From positions 4,216,001-4,280,000 of the forward strand of contig NC_091973.1 in assembly GCF_036711975.1 (NCBI RefSeq): DNA of 64,000 bases, given 5' to 3'. The stretch comes from Onthophagus taurus (taxonomy: Eukaryota; Arthropoda; Insecta; Coleoptera; Scarabaeidae). Below the pieces are notes generated by a model that saw only the letters and a list, made by a program, of their open reading frames with translations, searched no databases and had not been told where the DNA came from. The position numbers were made by a program, and so were the translations under genes. Of the stretch, positions 45,348 through 57,695 are shown one piece after another. Within the stretch, counting starts at the first letter, position 1. Every line of letters starts with the position of its first letter.

Positions 45348-47626
45348 GTGAGTTTCACAATTATTTTAAACGACTCTCCTCTCAACCGCTCCTATTCTCT
45401 TATTCTTTCAATCTTATACTTCAGCTACTTCGTTTTCGTCGATTTCCTTTACTTGTTTGATGTATTTTTTTGGTCCGTCATACGTTTGGAGAAAGTCCGC
45501 TTCAGGCATTTTCTCCGCGCTGCGCGGCCTTTATTGTCGAAGAATGGCGCCTGTTTAACGCGAACCTGGCGTTTCGTCCGTGGTAATTCCACAATGCACA
45601 CAAACGCACTCTTGGACCTTCGGGAGCCGATGAACTCGACGCGCAGTTCCGTTTCAGCGAGCAATTCCGAACGATCTCTCGTTCAAGAATCAACGTTTTT
45701 GCTTAAAACGCACCCAAAGACCCTATTATCTATTGTAAAACTAGCTCAAGAAACGATGGTTTTTCGTTCCTCTTTCTACAAAAGCGGAACGGATAAGTAA
45801 TCACTTTAAGCTTCGTTTTGTGTTACCACTTGCCTGTTTTTTTTTAAAACTCTCCCAAGTTCTTAGAATTAGAGAAATCTTATAGAAAAGAGAACTAAAA
45901 GGAAGAAAGACAACAACCCAATTAAACCATAAATATAATTGTATATTGGATATAATTAGGTTCATCACATATTTCCAAAAATAAACCTAAAAGAACTTCT
46001 TAGAGTTGCATAAAAAGTAATTTAAAACAATCTATGAAGATTATGTTTACAAGTGGTAATTATTAGTTTTCACAACTGAAATGAAAATCTAAAACTTTCA
46101 CTTACAATTAGTAAATATAAAACTAACAAGACAAAAAAAATCAACATTAACAAAAAATTAACATTTCCATGACTAATGCATTTATACTTAGACTACAAAA
46201 ACACCCATGACATCATACGGTGTTGATTCGAAAAAATTCCCAAAACTGTTTGTTGAGCGAATGAGGCATTAATTTGAATTTTTTATTTACGGATTTTATG
46301 AATTAATTTAATTGTCATAGAGAAAGCTATTACAAATTCAGCTCAGGTTATCAACAATTGCAAATTTGTGCTACTTTATGTGGGTTAGTTATTCATGAAG
46401 CCTATTAGTAGTCCACTGCACGATTTTAAAACAGCATGTCAAACATTTAGCCGGTGTTCGACAGTTTGAATATTAATTTCGCGGCACTTAAAACAGTCTT
46501 CCGTTCCATTTATGGCCACGAAAATTTTGCCTAACAAAAAATTGCCTATTCAACGACTTCCTTTAAACCCTTAAATCGCTTCCTGAATAATTCCCAACTT
46601 TTTTTTACTTCGGTTCCGCATTCGCGCTTTTGTTTACTCTTTTTTGCGTCGCGGCGCCCGCGCGTTCCACGCTCCCTGTGCAAGGGGAAGGCGCCTGCGT
46701 AGTACCGCCTATGGATCCGGAAAATTGTCGGAAAAACAAGGAAACGTGTCGCTGTCGTTAACGCCGCGGTTATGACTCAAATTCGTCGCAAATTTTTAAA
46801 ATATCTAAAATACGCTGTCTCGCGTTTGATAATCGTTTGTCGTAACATGTGAATTTAATATTCTGCGGCCGCGGAACTGATAAGCGGTTGTGTTAGAGAT
46901 CAGGGTTGATGTAGGTCATATATGTGGGGAATTCCGAGCGCGTTCCAACATGAAAATAGGCATTTATTTTTAATCCTTTAGCATTGAAAGCCGAAACGAA
47001 AATACCGCTGGATTCAACATGTTTTCGTGCTTGTGGCGGCTGTGGGACTGGTAAATATACCTCCACGCAAACATGTAGTCCTAGATTTAAACGTTTATTT
47101 ATTTCGTTCCGATTTCTCGAAATAATTTTAGACAACGACCTATAATCCTGGTATATATATAACTCATATTTCCTCTTTCGAGTGTAAGGGTGTATTCACC
47201 CCCTTCTTTCACAAAAACAACTGCCGAACCAATATCGCAGATGTTTTTGTCCGCTGTGAAAGGAAATATGTATTTACAGGCAGGATGTTTTCATTTTTTA
47301 TGAGTTACACGGTAGTTGTAATAACGTTGTTTGCTCCGAGAACAATAGAAAAGTTATACGTAGTAAAATCTAAAAGGTTTCTAGAAAGTGTTCGATAAAT
47401 GATATTTGGTCAAATGCGATTAACGCCGAGGGTTTATGGAAAGCTGCGCAGTCGTTCGAGCGCATATTAAAGCCCATAGGGCAGGTCAGCTTCGAGCATG
47501 TGTTTACGTTCTGCACCATAAAAAATTCAAATTCAACACGGACGACTTTAAATTAACAACTTAATTTCACGCGAATTTAACTTGACGTGCGTTACGTGAC
47601 TAAAATCTCGATATTTTTTATTCAGG
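45348..47626. promoter_or_regulatory. Intron/upstream region of the PLEKHA-like gene, with GC-rich promoter-like island
   Basis: 45480-45680 and especially 46620-46760 are GC-rich and CpG-dense (GCGTCGCGGCGCCCGCGCGT at about 46645), typical of a promoter without TATA. The minus-strand frame at 46893-47135 (HVCVEVYLPVPQPPQARKHV..) is unrecognised. The remainder is AT-rich. Confidence 0.3.
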
Positions 47627-47641
47627 TTGGACTCCACCAAC

Positions 47642-50600
47642 ATGGATAATAAGAAGGTGACACCGAACGTGGTCGGCAATCCCGAACCCCCCCAAGAACC
47701 CCTCGGGAAACACGCGCACCAACACAATTTGGCCCCACAGCATCTGCGGCTACTTCAATACGGTTTAAAAATACCTAATAACCAGCAGTACGTTCACGTC
47801 CATCAGCACCCTCAGCCGATTTATTCAAAATACCCGCAACAGTATGTGCATCAGCATCAACCTCCAAAGGCGCAACAGCCGATATATCACACTCAACCAC
47901 CACCGCAACCTATTTATGCTCAAGGGCCCTTGACTCAACAAAATGCGCAAGTATGGGTACATTATCACCAACAAAAAGCTGAAGCTCAACAACAGCCACC
48001 TGCTAAAGTCGTACAACCAACGATAAAAAGTAAAGAAAATATCGATAAGAAGAAATCTAATAATACTCACGTTCAATTACGCTCACCAATCGCGAAAAGA
48101 CCCCCAGAAGCGCCGGTTGCCATGCAAGGTTGGCTTCATAAGCAGGGTTCGGAAGGGTTAATGCTTTGGAAAAAACGCTGGTTTGTACTCTCCGAGTATT
48201 GTTTGTTTTACTATAAAGGTAAGTTTAAATTAAATTAATTACATCATTTATTTATTTTTTATTAAATTTAGGCCCCGAAGAAGAAAAACTATTGGGTTCA
48301 GTATTATTACCATCGTACAAAGTATCAATATGCGGACCAGAAGATAAAATAACGCGTAAACACGCTTTTAAATGCGAACACACGAATATGCGCACATATG
48401 TGTTATCCGCGGATTCCCAAGATTTAATGATGCAATGGGTGAGGGTTTTAAATTTGGCCTGCCTTTTACAATCAACCGTCGATTTAGACCAATCGGTACA
48501 ATCCGCGTCGACTTACGTTAACTCGGGGGAAAATTCCGATTCAGGTTTCTTCCAACAATCTTCGCAAACGATACGGAATACACCCGTACATATGCACACG
48601 TCGAGTAACACGACTGATTTGAGTAGTCCGAGCCAAGAAGCGAGTCAATACAATCAGCCTTTATACGCTAACGCGCCCCCGAAACCACGACGATTAAACG
48701 ATGCTGGATATTCATCGCCCAGTCCGGAAATTCTCGATCGTTATCACGCTGAACCGAAATATATAAGCCCCCCTTTTCAATACTTGACGCCTCCCAGGAA
48801 CGCCAAGTCTCCATTAACGATTTATACACCACCGGAGTATGTTCAACAAATCAGTAGTAAAGGAATAAATGATTATGGAGTTAGAGAATATGTAGTACAA
48901 AACGTCGAGAGGCGAACACCTGATACTTACGGACGGTCCAAAACGAACAACGCCAAAGATTATGAAGATATTTACGCTGAACAATATATGTACAAGAGGC
49001 CGCTAAGTCCATTGGCTTATAGCAGTGTTAAGAAATCGAACCCCACAATACCAGCGATGCAAAGAACTTACACACCCGTTTCGATGCTTGGACCTCGAGA
49101 TATAAGTCAATTCGTACCGCAACAGCGGAAATCTCCCTGTAATATTCCAAGACCCCATAGTGCGGATTTTTTGGAATACGAAGTCAATCATAGGCAACCA
49201 ACCCGACAACAAAGGCCTAAATCTAGTTTAGATATTAATAGAAACACTTCCAGCGACAATTACTTTTACAGTGAAGAAAGATATGCCGAAAAAATGAGAA
49301 AATCCGCCCAATACCTTCCAAACATGCCTCGTTATATACAGCAACCTCAACCTCAACCTAAAAGAATAGACATGGATAAAACTTTTCCATTAATGAAATC
49401 AAATACTCAACCCATTAATTTTACCAGCACGCCTGTAGAATACCAAAGAACAGAACAACAGCAACAACAACCTATTAGAAGTCGAAGTGTATTAAGCGAA
49501 GGATCTTTATCGAAAGAATTCGAGGATATTCGAACCAGTCCACGACCTAGGTATGATCAAGGAAGTCTTAGCCCCTGGCAAAATCGACCCGATCAAATCT
49601 ATGGATATTCTGATGATTCTCGTGTACGTGAACAATTCAATCGATCTGCTAGTGCTAGACTTACTCAAAATAGCTCTGTCCAGACCGAAAGAGGAAGCGT
49701 AGAAGGTCGAATCAACAGGGAAGGTGAAAGAAAGGTAAAATTTATTCTTTAATTTTTTTATTTTTTATACAATGTATGTCCTTGTAAAATGATATTTTGT
49801 TTGGTTGATTAAATTACATTCCGAACAATTTATAAAAGAGATATCCAAAAGAAAATGTTTCTCATTACAGCGAGAAGAGTCGATGAAACGGTTGTTAGAG
49901 TGGAAGCAAAGGATGTTGCAGTCGCCGTTAAATCGCAAAGTTCATCAAAACTTGAATCGACCATATCCGCCGATGGGAAAGGATCCGTCGTATTTCAAGA
50001 GTTTGGAGTATCAGAAGATGGATCCATACATGGATCCCAGAGTGGCGGCGGCGATGCAGTACAATAGTTACTCGTCGGACGACGAAGGTAGGTTGGACTT
50101 CCTCCGGAGAGGGTCGTAATAAACTGGTGTGTAGTTGGCGGGATGCGGGGTTGTCTGTCTGAACTAGGTCCCTCCTGCCTGAATTGAAGTCTTGGGCCTC
50201 CACTTCTGTAACTAACATATTACGTCGTCCTCCTTAACTTTCCGCACGCCCGTTTCGTTTGACCACTAACCCAATTACCCTAAATAGTAATATTAACCGG
50301 TATATTAGAGCTGGTAGTGCCACGGAGTGTGCGTAGAGAATTAAAACGACACCTTTTTTTTGTGCCCGGTTCAGAACAAGTGGACTCGACTAAAGAAAGC
50401 GTACAGGCAGGATGGACCGCGGACTCGCGCCTTTCTGACGTCTCACTCGCACCTATTTCTACTGTTACGTTCACCGCACCATCCCCCGCTTTGCACGGTC
50501 CTGATGCCCCAAGCACAACCGAGAGCACTACCATCGATGGCGACGTTCTTACTCAGCCTCACTACAACAAGGAGTCCTCGACAGTTGCTCACGTTTCTAG

Positions 50601-53600
50601 TTTACGCCTTGATTATGATAAATCAAACACAACCGACATTAAAAGCAACGGAGCACTCGTCAAAAGTATTTTAGCGGAATTTGAAAATAAAAATTCTGAA
50701 AATATTGAATTAACCGAAAATATCGACGAAACTAAAACTCCAACAAGAGATGTTGAATTATCGGCTACAAATGTTATTGAAGAAAATTACATGACCATGA
50801 CTCCAAAGAAGAATATATTAGATCCGGCAACGTCAAATGAGGCTTTAACATTAGAAACGGATGAAAATCCTTATGTGGAGATGACACAAGGCTCCGATTT
50901 GTGTCTTTTAAATCAACAACCATATGAAATGGTTTGCTTTGGAAAATCAGAACCTGTTTATATGGAACTTCACCCTACTCGGGATATTTTAAACATCGAC
51001 GATCCCAAAAAATTACCCGATATACTTATGTTATCTAAAAAGAAATCATCTGATAGCTCTGACGCTGATGATGAAGCATCTAAAGATCTCGATTCGTTGG
51101 ACACTCCCAGTCACCCTAGATTTAGTTTATCAGATTCATTTCGACCTGCGTCTTATTACTTGGGAGCTACTCAAACTGCTCCGGAACTTCAAGATAGTTC
51201 TGATAGTGAATTAGTGTCCCCACCTCCAATTCCACGATCACCACCGCCTCTCGATGAACTTGATGAACGCTCCAGTGCCCAAGAATTTAGTTTAACAGAT
51301 GAACAAAAAGATGAGTTTACATTTTCAAAATTTTCAAAATCCCATAACAGAGATGGCGATAGCTCCTCGTTATCTCATAACAGCGATTCCGACGTTGAAT
51401 TAAGAACACCCGGTTTAAGGGCTTATGAGAGGATGTTAAAACGAAGACCGGTTTCTGAGGAATTTTGCGGCGAATTGGATTCGTTAGATAGTCGGTATAA
51501 CGAAACAATCGATAGTGTTGATTTGGATAAGTATTTAAGGGATCTTCAAGTGTCTAATGTTGAGCATGATTACGAAAATATGTGTATTGTGAGTCAAAGA
51601 ACTCCGGAAAGTAGTAAACCATCGGTTTGTCATAGTAGACAAAATAGTAGAGATACACATGATAGTTCAAGATCTTTATTGACTCCTGATTATATTCATA
51701 GACGTGCTGAAAGTAGTGCTTCTATAACGGAAATAAATAGCATTCATAATTCCCGGTTATCAACACCTGTTACAATGAATAGAAGCGCGCCTTATTATTA
51801 TTCTGATTTATCAATGAACACAACTGATAGTAACTCCACCATTTTAACTTTAAATAATCAACGAGGAAACATGATTAATAAACGAGACATAACTCACATT
51901 GTCAATCCGATACGGTGCTCCAACACAAGAACTTCAAGGAATGTTGGTAGAAATTCTCGCCAGAATTTAATTGATAACACTTTTAAGTTGGCAGCTGAAG
52001 CTCGTTCGGTTTCAGTCGATTTCTTAAATCTAACAGATAAATCTGGCCAAATTGACAAGAAAAACATTTATGAATCAGACACATTAAAAAGATTAAAAGC
52101 AATCGATTCTATTACAAGTTTACAATCAAATCCAGAAACAAGAAATTTATTCCCAAGCACACCGAATGAAAAGTTTCACGATTTGGATCCACCGTCATCG
52201 AGCGTTAGACGTTCTCATTCATTAGAAGGTTTATTAGAAAATGTTTTAAGTGAAAACGTTGACGCCAATGAAATAGAATCTCCAAATGATGAAGGTAGAA
52301 ATGCGATAGCTGAAGGAAGTTATATGTGGGAAGAAGATGCGATTTGGAGGGAAAGATTACGCACCGCTAGTCAAAGACATACGAAATCTTTGGACGATTT
52401 AGACTGTATAGGCGAAACGAAAAAAGATAAACACAAAAAACAGCCGCGTGGTATAATGAGAGGTGTTACATATGTTAATGACAACGTTTATAACATGCCT
52501 ATACAATGCAAACAACAAAAAGATACTGAAAATCAAAAGCCGGGTGATAGTCGTAAAGAAAATTTTATAATCGATAGGGAAAAATTACGTCAATGGGATT
52601 TGATGTCGAGTGCGCCATCGGACACGCAAAGTCAACAAGGGATAACGGTTGGTGTCGTAGCGGTAGACGTAGGTGATGAGACCTCGGCAACGCTGGGGCA
52701 AAGCACCACCAGTCAAGAACAAGGTACAATTTTGCATTTTGAACGACAATAGGTACTGTATAAATATAAATAGATGTAAATTTTGTATAAAAAAAAGTAA
52801 TTTCTTTTTCTTTCTCACCAACAAACTCTTTTATTTTCAATTAACATTTTTTAAGAAACCCCGTTTTAACTCAAATTGATTTTTAGCTTCTGGATCGATT
52901 TGTATCAACAGCAGAGATACCGTTCCGAGAGCTTTATCTGCCAAACAAATGTGGAATCCTAATTCTCAATCGATACCCTCAAGATCAATTACTAATCTTA
53001 CTAGGGAACACGAAAATGAATACGGATTGTAAGCGATTTTTGAAAAAATTATTTTGTTTAATAATTTAATTTTTTTAATGCAGATCAATTCGTCAACAAC
53101 ATTTTATGGGTCATCATAAGCATCATGATGGAAATTCTGGACAAAAGGTACCCAGACAGGTAAGAAGAGTAGTCTGATTTTTTGGTCAAATTTTCCGTTA
53201 TTATTTATTTTTGTTACGAAACGCAGGGTAATTGGCACTGGGGTGAAAAAATGAACGTTTCCGCTGGCGAGTTGCTCGGCAGGACGCACGAAGAGCTTGT
53301 TTTGTTATTAATACAGTTGCGTAGACAAAGTACGAATACATATAACGCTATAGAGGCATGTTATACTGAAATAGAGAATATTCAGGTTTGATTTTATTAT
53401 TTTATTTTTTACTTTTGTTTATACTAACACCACACACTTATTTGATACGACAGAATTAACAAATTTAACGTGATAGGCTCTATTACAGTAGTACAAATGT
53501 TGAAGAAATTATTCTATTTTTAGAAGGTGTAATTTTATTATTTTGTCGATTAGGGGCAGTTGCATAGAATGGATCCAGCTAAACAACTTGAAAATCTACA

Positions 53601-56600
53601 AAAATTGGAGCAGATTAAACAACATTTACTTGAACTAGAAAAACAGGTATTATTAATTTTTTTTTATAATTTATAAATTAAATAAATAATGTTATTAAAT
53701 TATAGTATGAAAAGGGAAAACCCCTGGTTAATCTTGTTGACAACATGGTTAAATTAGGATCACTATATAGATCCCCAAACGATCGAAATATTAATCCATA
53801 CGTTCGCGACAGATTAGAATTTAACCAACAAATCCAAGAACGTCGCCTTTTAGCGGAAGAAAGGCGCGATTGGAATCGCTTAAATCCCAATCATATGCAG
53901 CTACAAGAAAAAGTACAACAACTTTACCAACTTGATAGGCTTATTCAGGAAGAGTCGGGGACTTTACAAGGATTACAGCATGATAAAGAAGAAATTGAGA
54001 GGGCGCTGGGGGGATTACGTCATAGATTGCATAAAGGTTTTAAAGATCCCGCCGAAGTTGAACAAGCACGCAAACAACAGGCTATTCTGGAAAATGAACT
54101 GAGTAGAGTTCATTTAATGTTGGCGCAAAATTCGAAAAAATTGGAGGAGACCGTTGCTGGTAACGCAAGGTTGGAGCAAGAATTATTAGTTTTGAAGCAA
54201 AAGTTGCAGATTTCTAGGCAACAAAGGAGTTCACCACAATTTTCAAATGCAGGTATGAATTAAAATTAAAAAAAAATTTGTTTTGTTGAAATGAAATTAT
54301 TTGTTTTATTAAGGTGATAGTTTGCCTTGCGTGGTTGGTACAAGCGCAATGTTGGAATCGGATTTACAAAGGGTCCAACAAAAGGTGGGCGATTTACAGC
54401 GTCAGCGACAAGAGTTGAGTATGCAGGTTCGCCAACTTACTGACAGGTCTAATAACCTCCAACAACAAATTAAACCACTTTCAGCTAATTCCTCAGCTAA
54501 CTATCAAGGTATAATAAAACTAATAGTCTCGAATCGTTTTAGCAACATTTTGAAACATTTGGGAGTTGCTAAAATGTTCCTTAAATATAGAAAAATTTAG
54601 TTTTAACAAAATAAATGTGGGATAGGGTTATAATAGTAATAAAATTTATTAAACTCTTAATAATATATCTCAAATATCATAGGTAATAAAAAGAAAATAC
54701 ATTCTTTGTGGAGAGAAACAGACTTAGATACAATGAACATAATAGATCATGGGGAATCGTGGGAAAATTCAACAAGTTCCTTAAGTTCAGCACCAACAAC
54801 GCCGCTTTACATAAATACTGATTTAAAACAAGCACCGGAAATGGAATTTTATAATAATCGATTAAAGACGAGTGATTCCACAAGCGAAGATACAACGCAA
54901 GGTTCTGGGTTGATGCCGCAAGAACGTCCAGAAATAAAAACGGTACGAATAGTCAAACGGGAATCTGAACGAAGACAAAGAGACCGCGAAAAGACTTCGA
55001 CGGGAAAATGGGATCCTTTGCTGGAAGAAGATGCCTCATCTCAATCTTCTGGAACAATTTTTCGACCGGGGGTTGTTCAAAAAACTCAGAGTACCACAAA
55101 TATAGGTTCACCTGGTTTTGAAACTGATAAAACTAGTAGTGGTGTGTTAAGCCGTCAAAGTTCGTTGTCCAGTCCAAGTTTACCGCAGGGGTTTTCCGAT
55201 ATCCGAGCAACTTCGAGTGAAGGAAGCGTCGATAAATCACCCGAATTATCACCTGTATTTCAAAGCGAAGCTGCCCGACAAATTATAACGGAAATGAGCC
55301 AAGAGACAGTTCCGAAACAATTAAATAGACGCGCGGTTCCTAAAGAAAAACGAAGACATTACACAGCGCCAAATAACAATTTAATCATGAAGAGCTTAAA
55401 TCAATTACCCACCGATGATAGTTTCGATAAATTAACGGAACGCCGAGCTAGAGATGATTTGGACATGGAGAGAGCTTTAAGGCAGCGAATAGATGCCCCG
55501 GACGTGGTGCGGTCCACGTTAAGCAATAAAGAGCTTAAGTACAATGAGAACACCATTGATAACATATTAGGTACTCCAAATAAAATTAACATTCCGGAAC
55601 GTTACATTCCGGAACAATTGCCTAAATTATCGGCCGAAGAAGAAGAACATAGACTGAGAAAAGTTGAGTCAATTAAAAAGATGTTGTCTGATACTACAAT
55701 TATTAGTACTAGCTCACCTAATTTAGCTACAGGTAAGATATACACGTAATTGGTTCGTTTGAACTTTTCTATTCGTAGAGGTTTGAAATTTAGGTTGTTC
55801 ATTCGGAACTTTTGATCTAAAATATTTTCAAGGTGGCCGCCACCTTGAACACCACTTCGTTATTTTAAATGGAATACTATAATTTTTATTGCACCTTTTA
55901 ATTGTACGTAAAAAAATCAAATGTATGAATCATGTTTGATTACTTGTTAATTTGATTATTAATTAATCGTGTTTGATTAATGGCAGAATTAACAGTGGCA
56001 GCCATCTTGAAAGTATTTTAGATCACAACCCTGTATTATTAAATCAATTAAATGGATTTGTAATTATATATTTGATTTTTTTTAATATTTAGAAGATTCA
56101 AAGTCTGAAACACCATCATCAAGTATTGTAAATAAAGCAACGACGAAAATGATAGAAGAAAAGAAGCAACGCGAACATCTTTTGCAGCTAAATCAAATTC
56201 TGGCGAAGCAAGTTATGGAAATGAGTAAAATTGTAGCAGGTAAATAAAATTGAAACAAAAAAAAAAAAGTTAAATTTATAATAAAAAAATGGCATGGAGT
56301 TTGCACTTTATTTATTTAGAAGCCTTTTTTGACACTAAAGTGAATTTTTATTTTATTAAATTATTTTTTGCAGTTTTTTTTTTGCTATTAGAATTTTTTT
56401 TTCATAGGTTCCAAAGAATCCAACGAACAATGAATGCATTTTAGCAACTAGCTGATTGTTTTTAGGTGTGTGCCCACTTAAATTATTATTTTTTGTTTGC
56501 TTGCGCTTGTTCGTTCTGTGAAATGATGAATTAAAAAAGAAAAAAACAAACGTTGATTAAAAATTGTGTGTAGTGAAAGCATTGGCAAACCTGCCGTTGG

Positions 56601-56692
56601 AGGAGCAGCAGGATGATCTTGCGGACGATGAGGACTTGTCTCCAGTGATGCCTTTGCCTATATATCAGCAACGTTACAATTTTTATAGTTAA
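47642..56692 (+). CDS. kmr: PLEKHA5/6/7-type PH-domain scaffold protein (kramer-like)
   Basis: Thirteen coding exons: 47642-48218, 48272-49734, 49871-50087, 50309-52723, 52887-53028, 53084-53159, 53227-53385, 53554-53646, 53706-54252, 54314-54508, 54683-55732, 56093-56239 and 56574-56692. All phases agree, giving 2399 residues. The N-terminus is His/Gln/Pro-rich. One PH domain spans about residues 161-265 (GWLHKQGSEG, LWKKRWFVLSEYCLFYY, NMRTYVLS). Long disordered Ser-rich regions follow. Then comes the family coiled coil (about 1640-1960: RTHEELVLLLIQLRRQ, LEKQYEKGKPLVNLVDNM) and a C-terminal helix (KMIEEKKQREHLLQLNQI). PLEKHA proteins bind phosphoinositides and junction or polarity partners. 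Orthology to Drosophila kramer is from memory. The frame could begin with an in-frame upstream exon, but the ATG at 47642 is 16 bases inside its exon. An alternative last exon lies at 56408-56433. Confidence 0.93.
55811..56030. mobile_element. MITE, about 220 bp, in a PLEKHA-like gene intron
   Basis: Inverted ends: TTGATCTAAAATATTTTCAA then GGTGGCCGCCACC on the left, and CAGTGGCAGCCATCTTGAAA then GTATTTTAGATCACAA on the right, about 32 bases each with few mismatches. The interior is AT-rich and itself partly palindromic (TTTGATTA words). The target duplication is unclear. Confidence 0.65.
56408..56433 (+). CDS. kmr: Alternative short last exon of the PLEKHA-like gene
   Basis: After a good acceptor (TTTTTTTTCATAG) this exon continues the frame of exon 56093-56239 with GSKESNEQ and a TGA stop, giving a 2368-residue form. 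The distal exon at 56574-56692 instead adds VKALANLPLEEQQDDL.. and an acidic tail ending QQRYNFYS. Both fit the same phase, so the two ends are mutually exclusive options. Confidence 0.5.
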
Positions 56693-57695
56693 ATATATTT
56701 TATAATGTTCTACATGATTGTTGCGTTGATTGTACAAATGTTTAAATCGTTGTGTTTGGCAGCACGGTACATTTTAAATAATCGCCCGGCTCTCTTCTCA
56801 ATCTTTCTATTTCGACTCACGCAGTATTAACGATTTTTATTATACTTGTACATTTTTATACCGCGGAACGATTATGACAAGAAGAATTTTTTATATTAAT
56901 ATTGTATTATTTTTAATAATAGAAAGAAATAAAAAACGTTGTTTTATTTAAAATGTACTAACATCGTACTGAGTGCCAGACAATAAATAAGTATTGTTGT
57001 ACTGTATATACATACACTTTATTATATTATATATAATTCTGTCTGATATGTTATTTAGTTTTAACGACTATTTAGTACCTAATAATATAAAATATATGCG
57101 AGTTAAACTCAGAATGAGAATATAATTAATAAAAAAATAGATGAGGCGTATAATATATTAAAAAATTAAATAAAAAAAAATGAAAAGTATATTTAACAAT
57201 TGCTCAACAGTGTACTTACGTAATAATAAAATAATAACTTAATAATGATATTTATAATTATGACTATAATGGTGAGGGTGTTAAAAGTAAATCTTTAAAC
57301 ATTGTTAATAGTCACTAACAACTATAATAATTAAAACTGAAGATAACCGTCGAACATGAATCGTTCGATTACATTACAATAATTTTTTTTGTATATTTTT
57401 TCAACATAAGTTATTGAACACTTCCGAACAATGCTATTTTGCAGAGAATAAATTTTATTTCAAATTGCATCTAGTTTTTCTAAGGACCTAATATGTACAA
57501 TGAAACATATATTCACATATGTTGAGTATATTTATTAAAGTATTAAAATAACGATATTTATAAAAAATAAACATTAATAACAACTTTGTTTAGAATTTTA
57601 TTTACAATTTCCTTGTGTGTTATAAATGAAACACTCATATGTTGCGTATATATTTATTAAAGTATTAAATAAAATAATATAAAAAATTAATAATC
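56693..57695. other. Convergent 3' UTR region between the PLEKHA-like gene and Pglym
   Basis: The two genes end tail to tail. AATAAA words on the plus strand (about 56928) and TTTATT words (minus-strand signals, about 57650-57670) serve the two genes. There is no coding. A direct repeat (CATATGTTG.GTATATTTAT followed by TAAAGTATTAAA) occurs at about 57516 and 57638. Confidence 0.45.

Noticed and set aside
45204-45800. 198-codon plus-strand open frame
   Set aside because: Crosses a likely exon donor at 45348 and then runs through low-complexity sequence; no recognisable domain. GC-rich DNA explains the long frame.
46893-47135. 80-codon minus-strand open frame HVCVEVYLPVPQPPQ..
   Set aside because: Somewhat protein-like, but no family, splice or promoter support; left as unexplained sequence.
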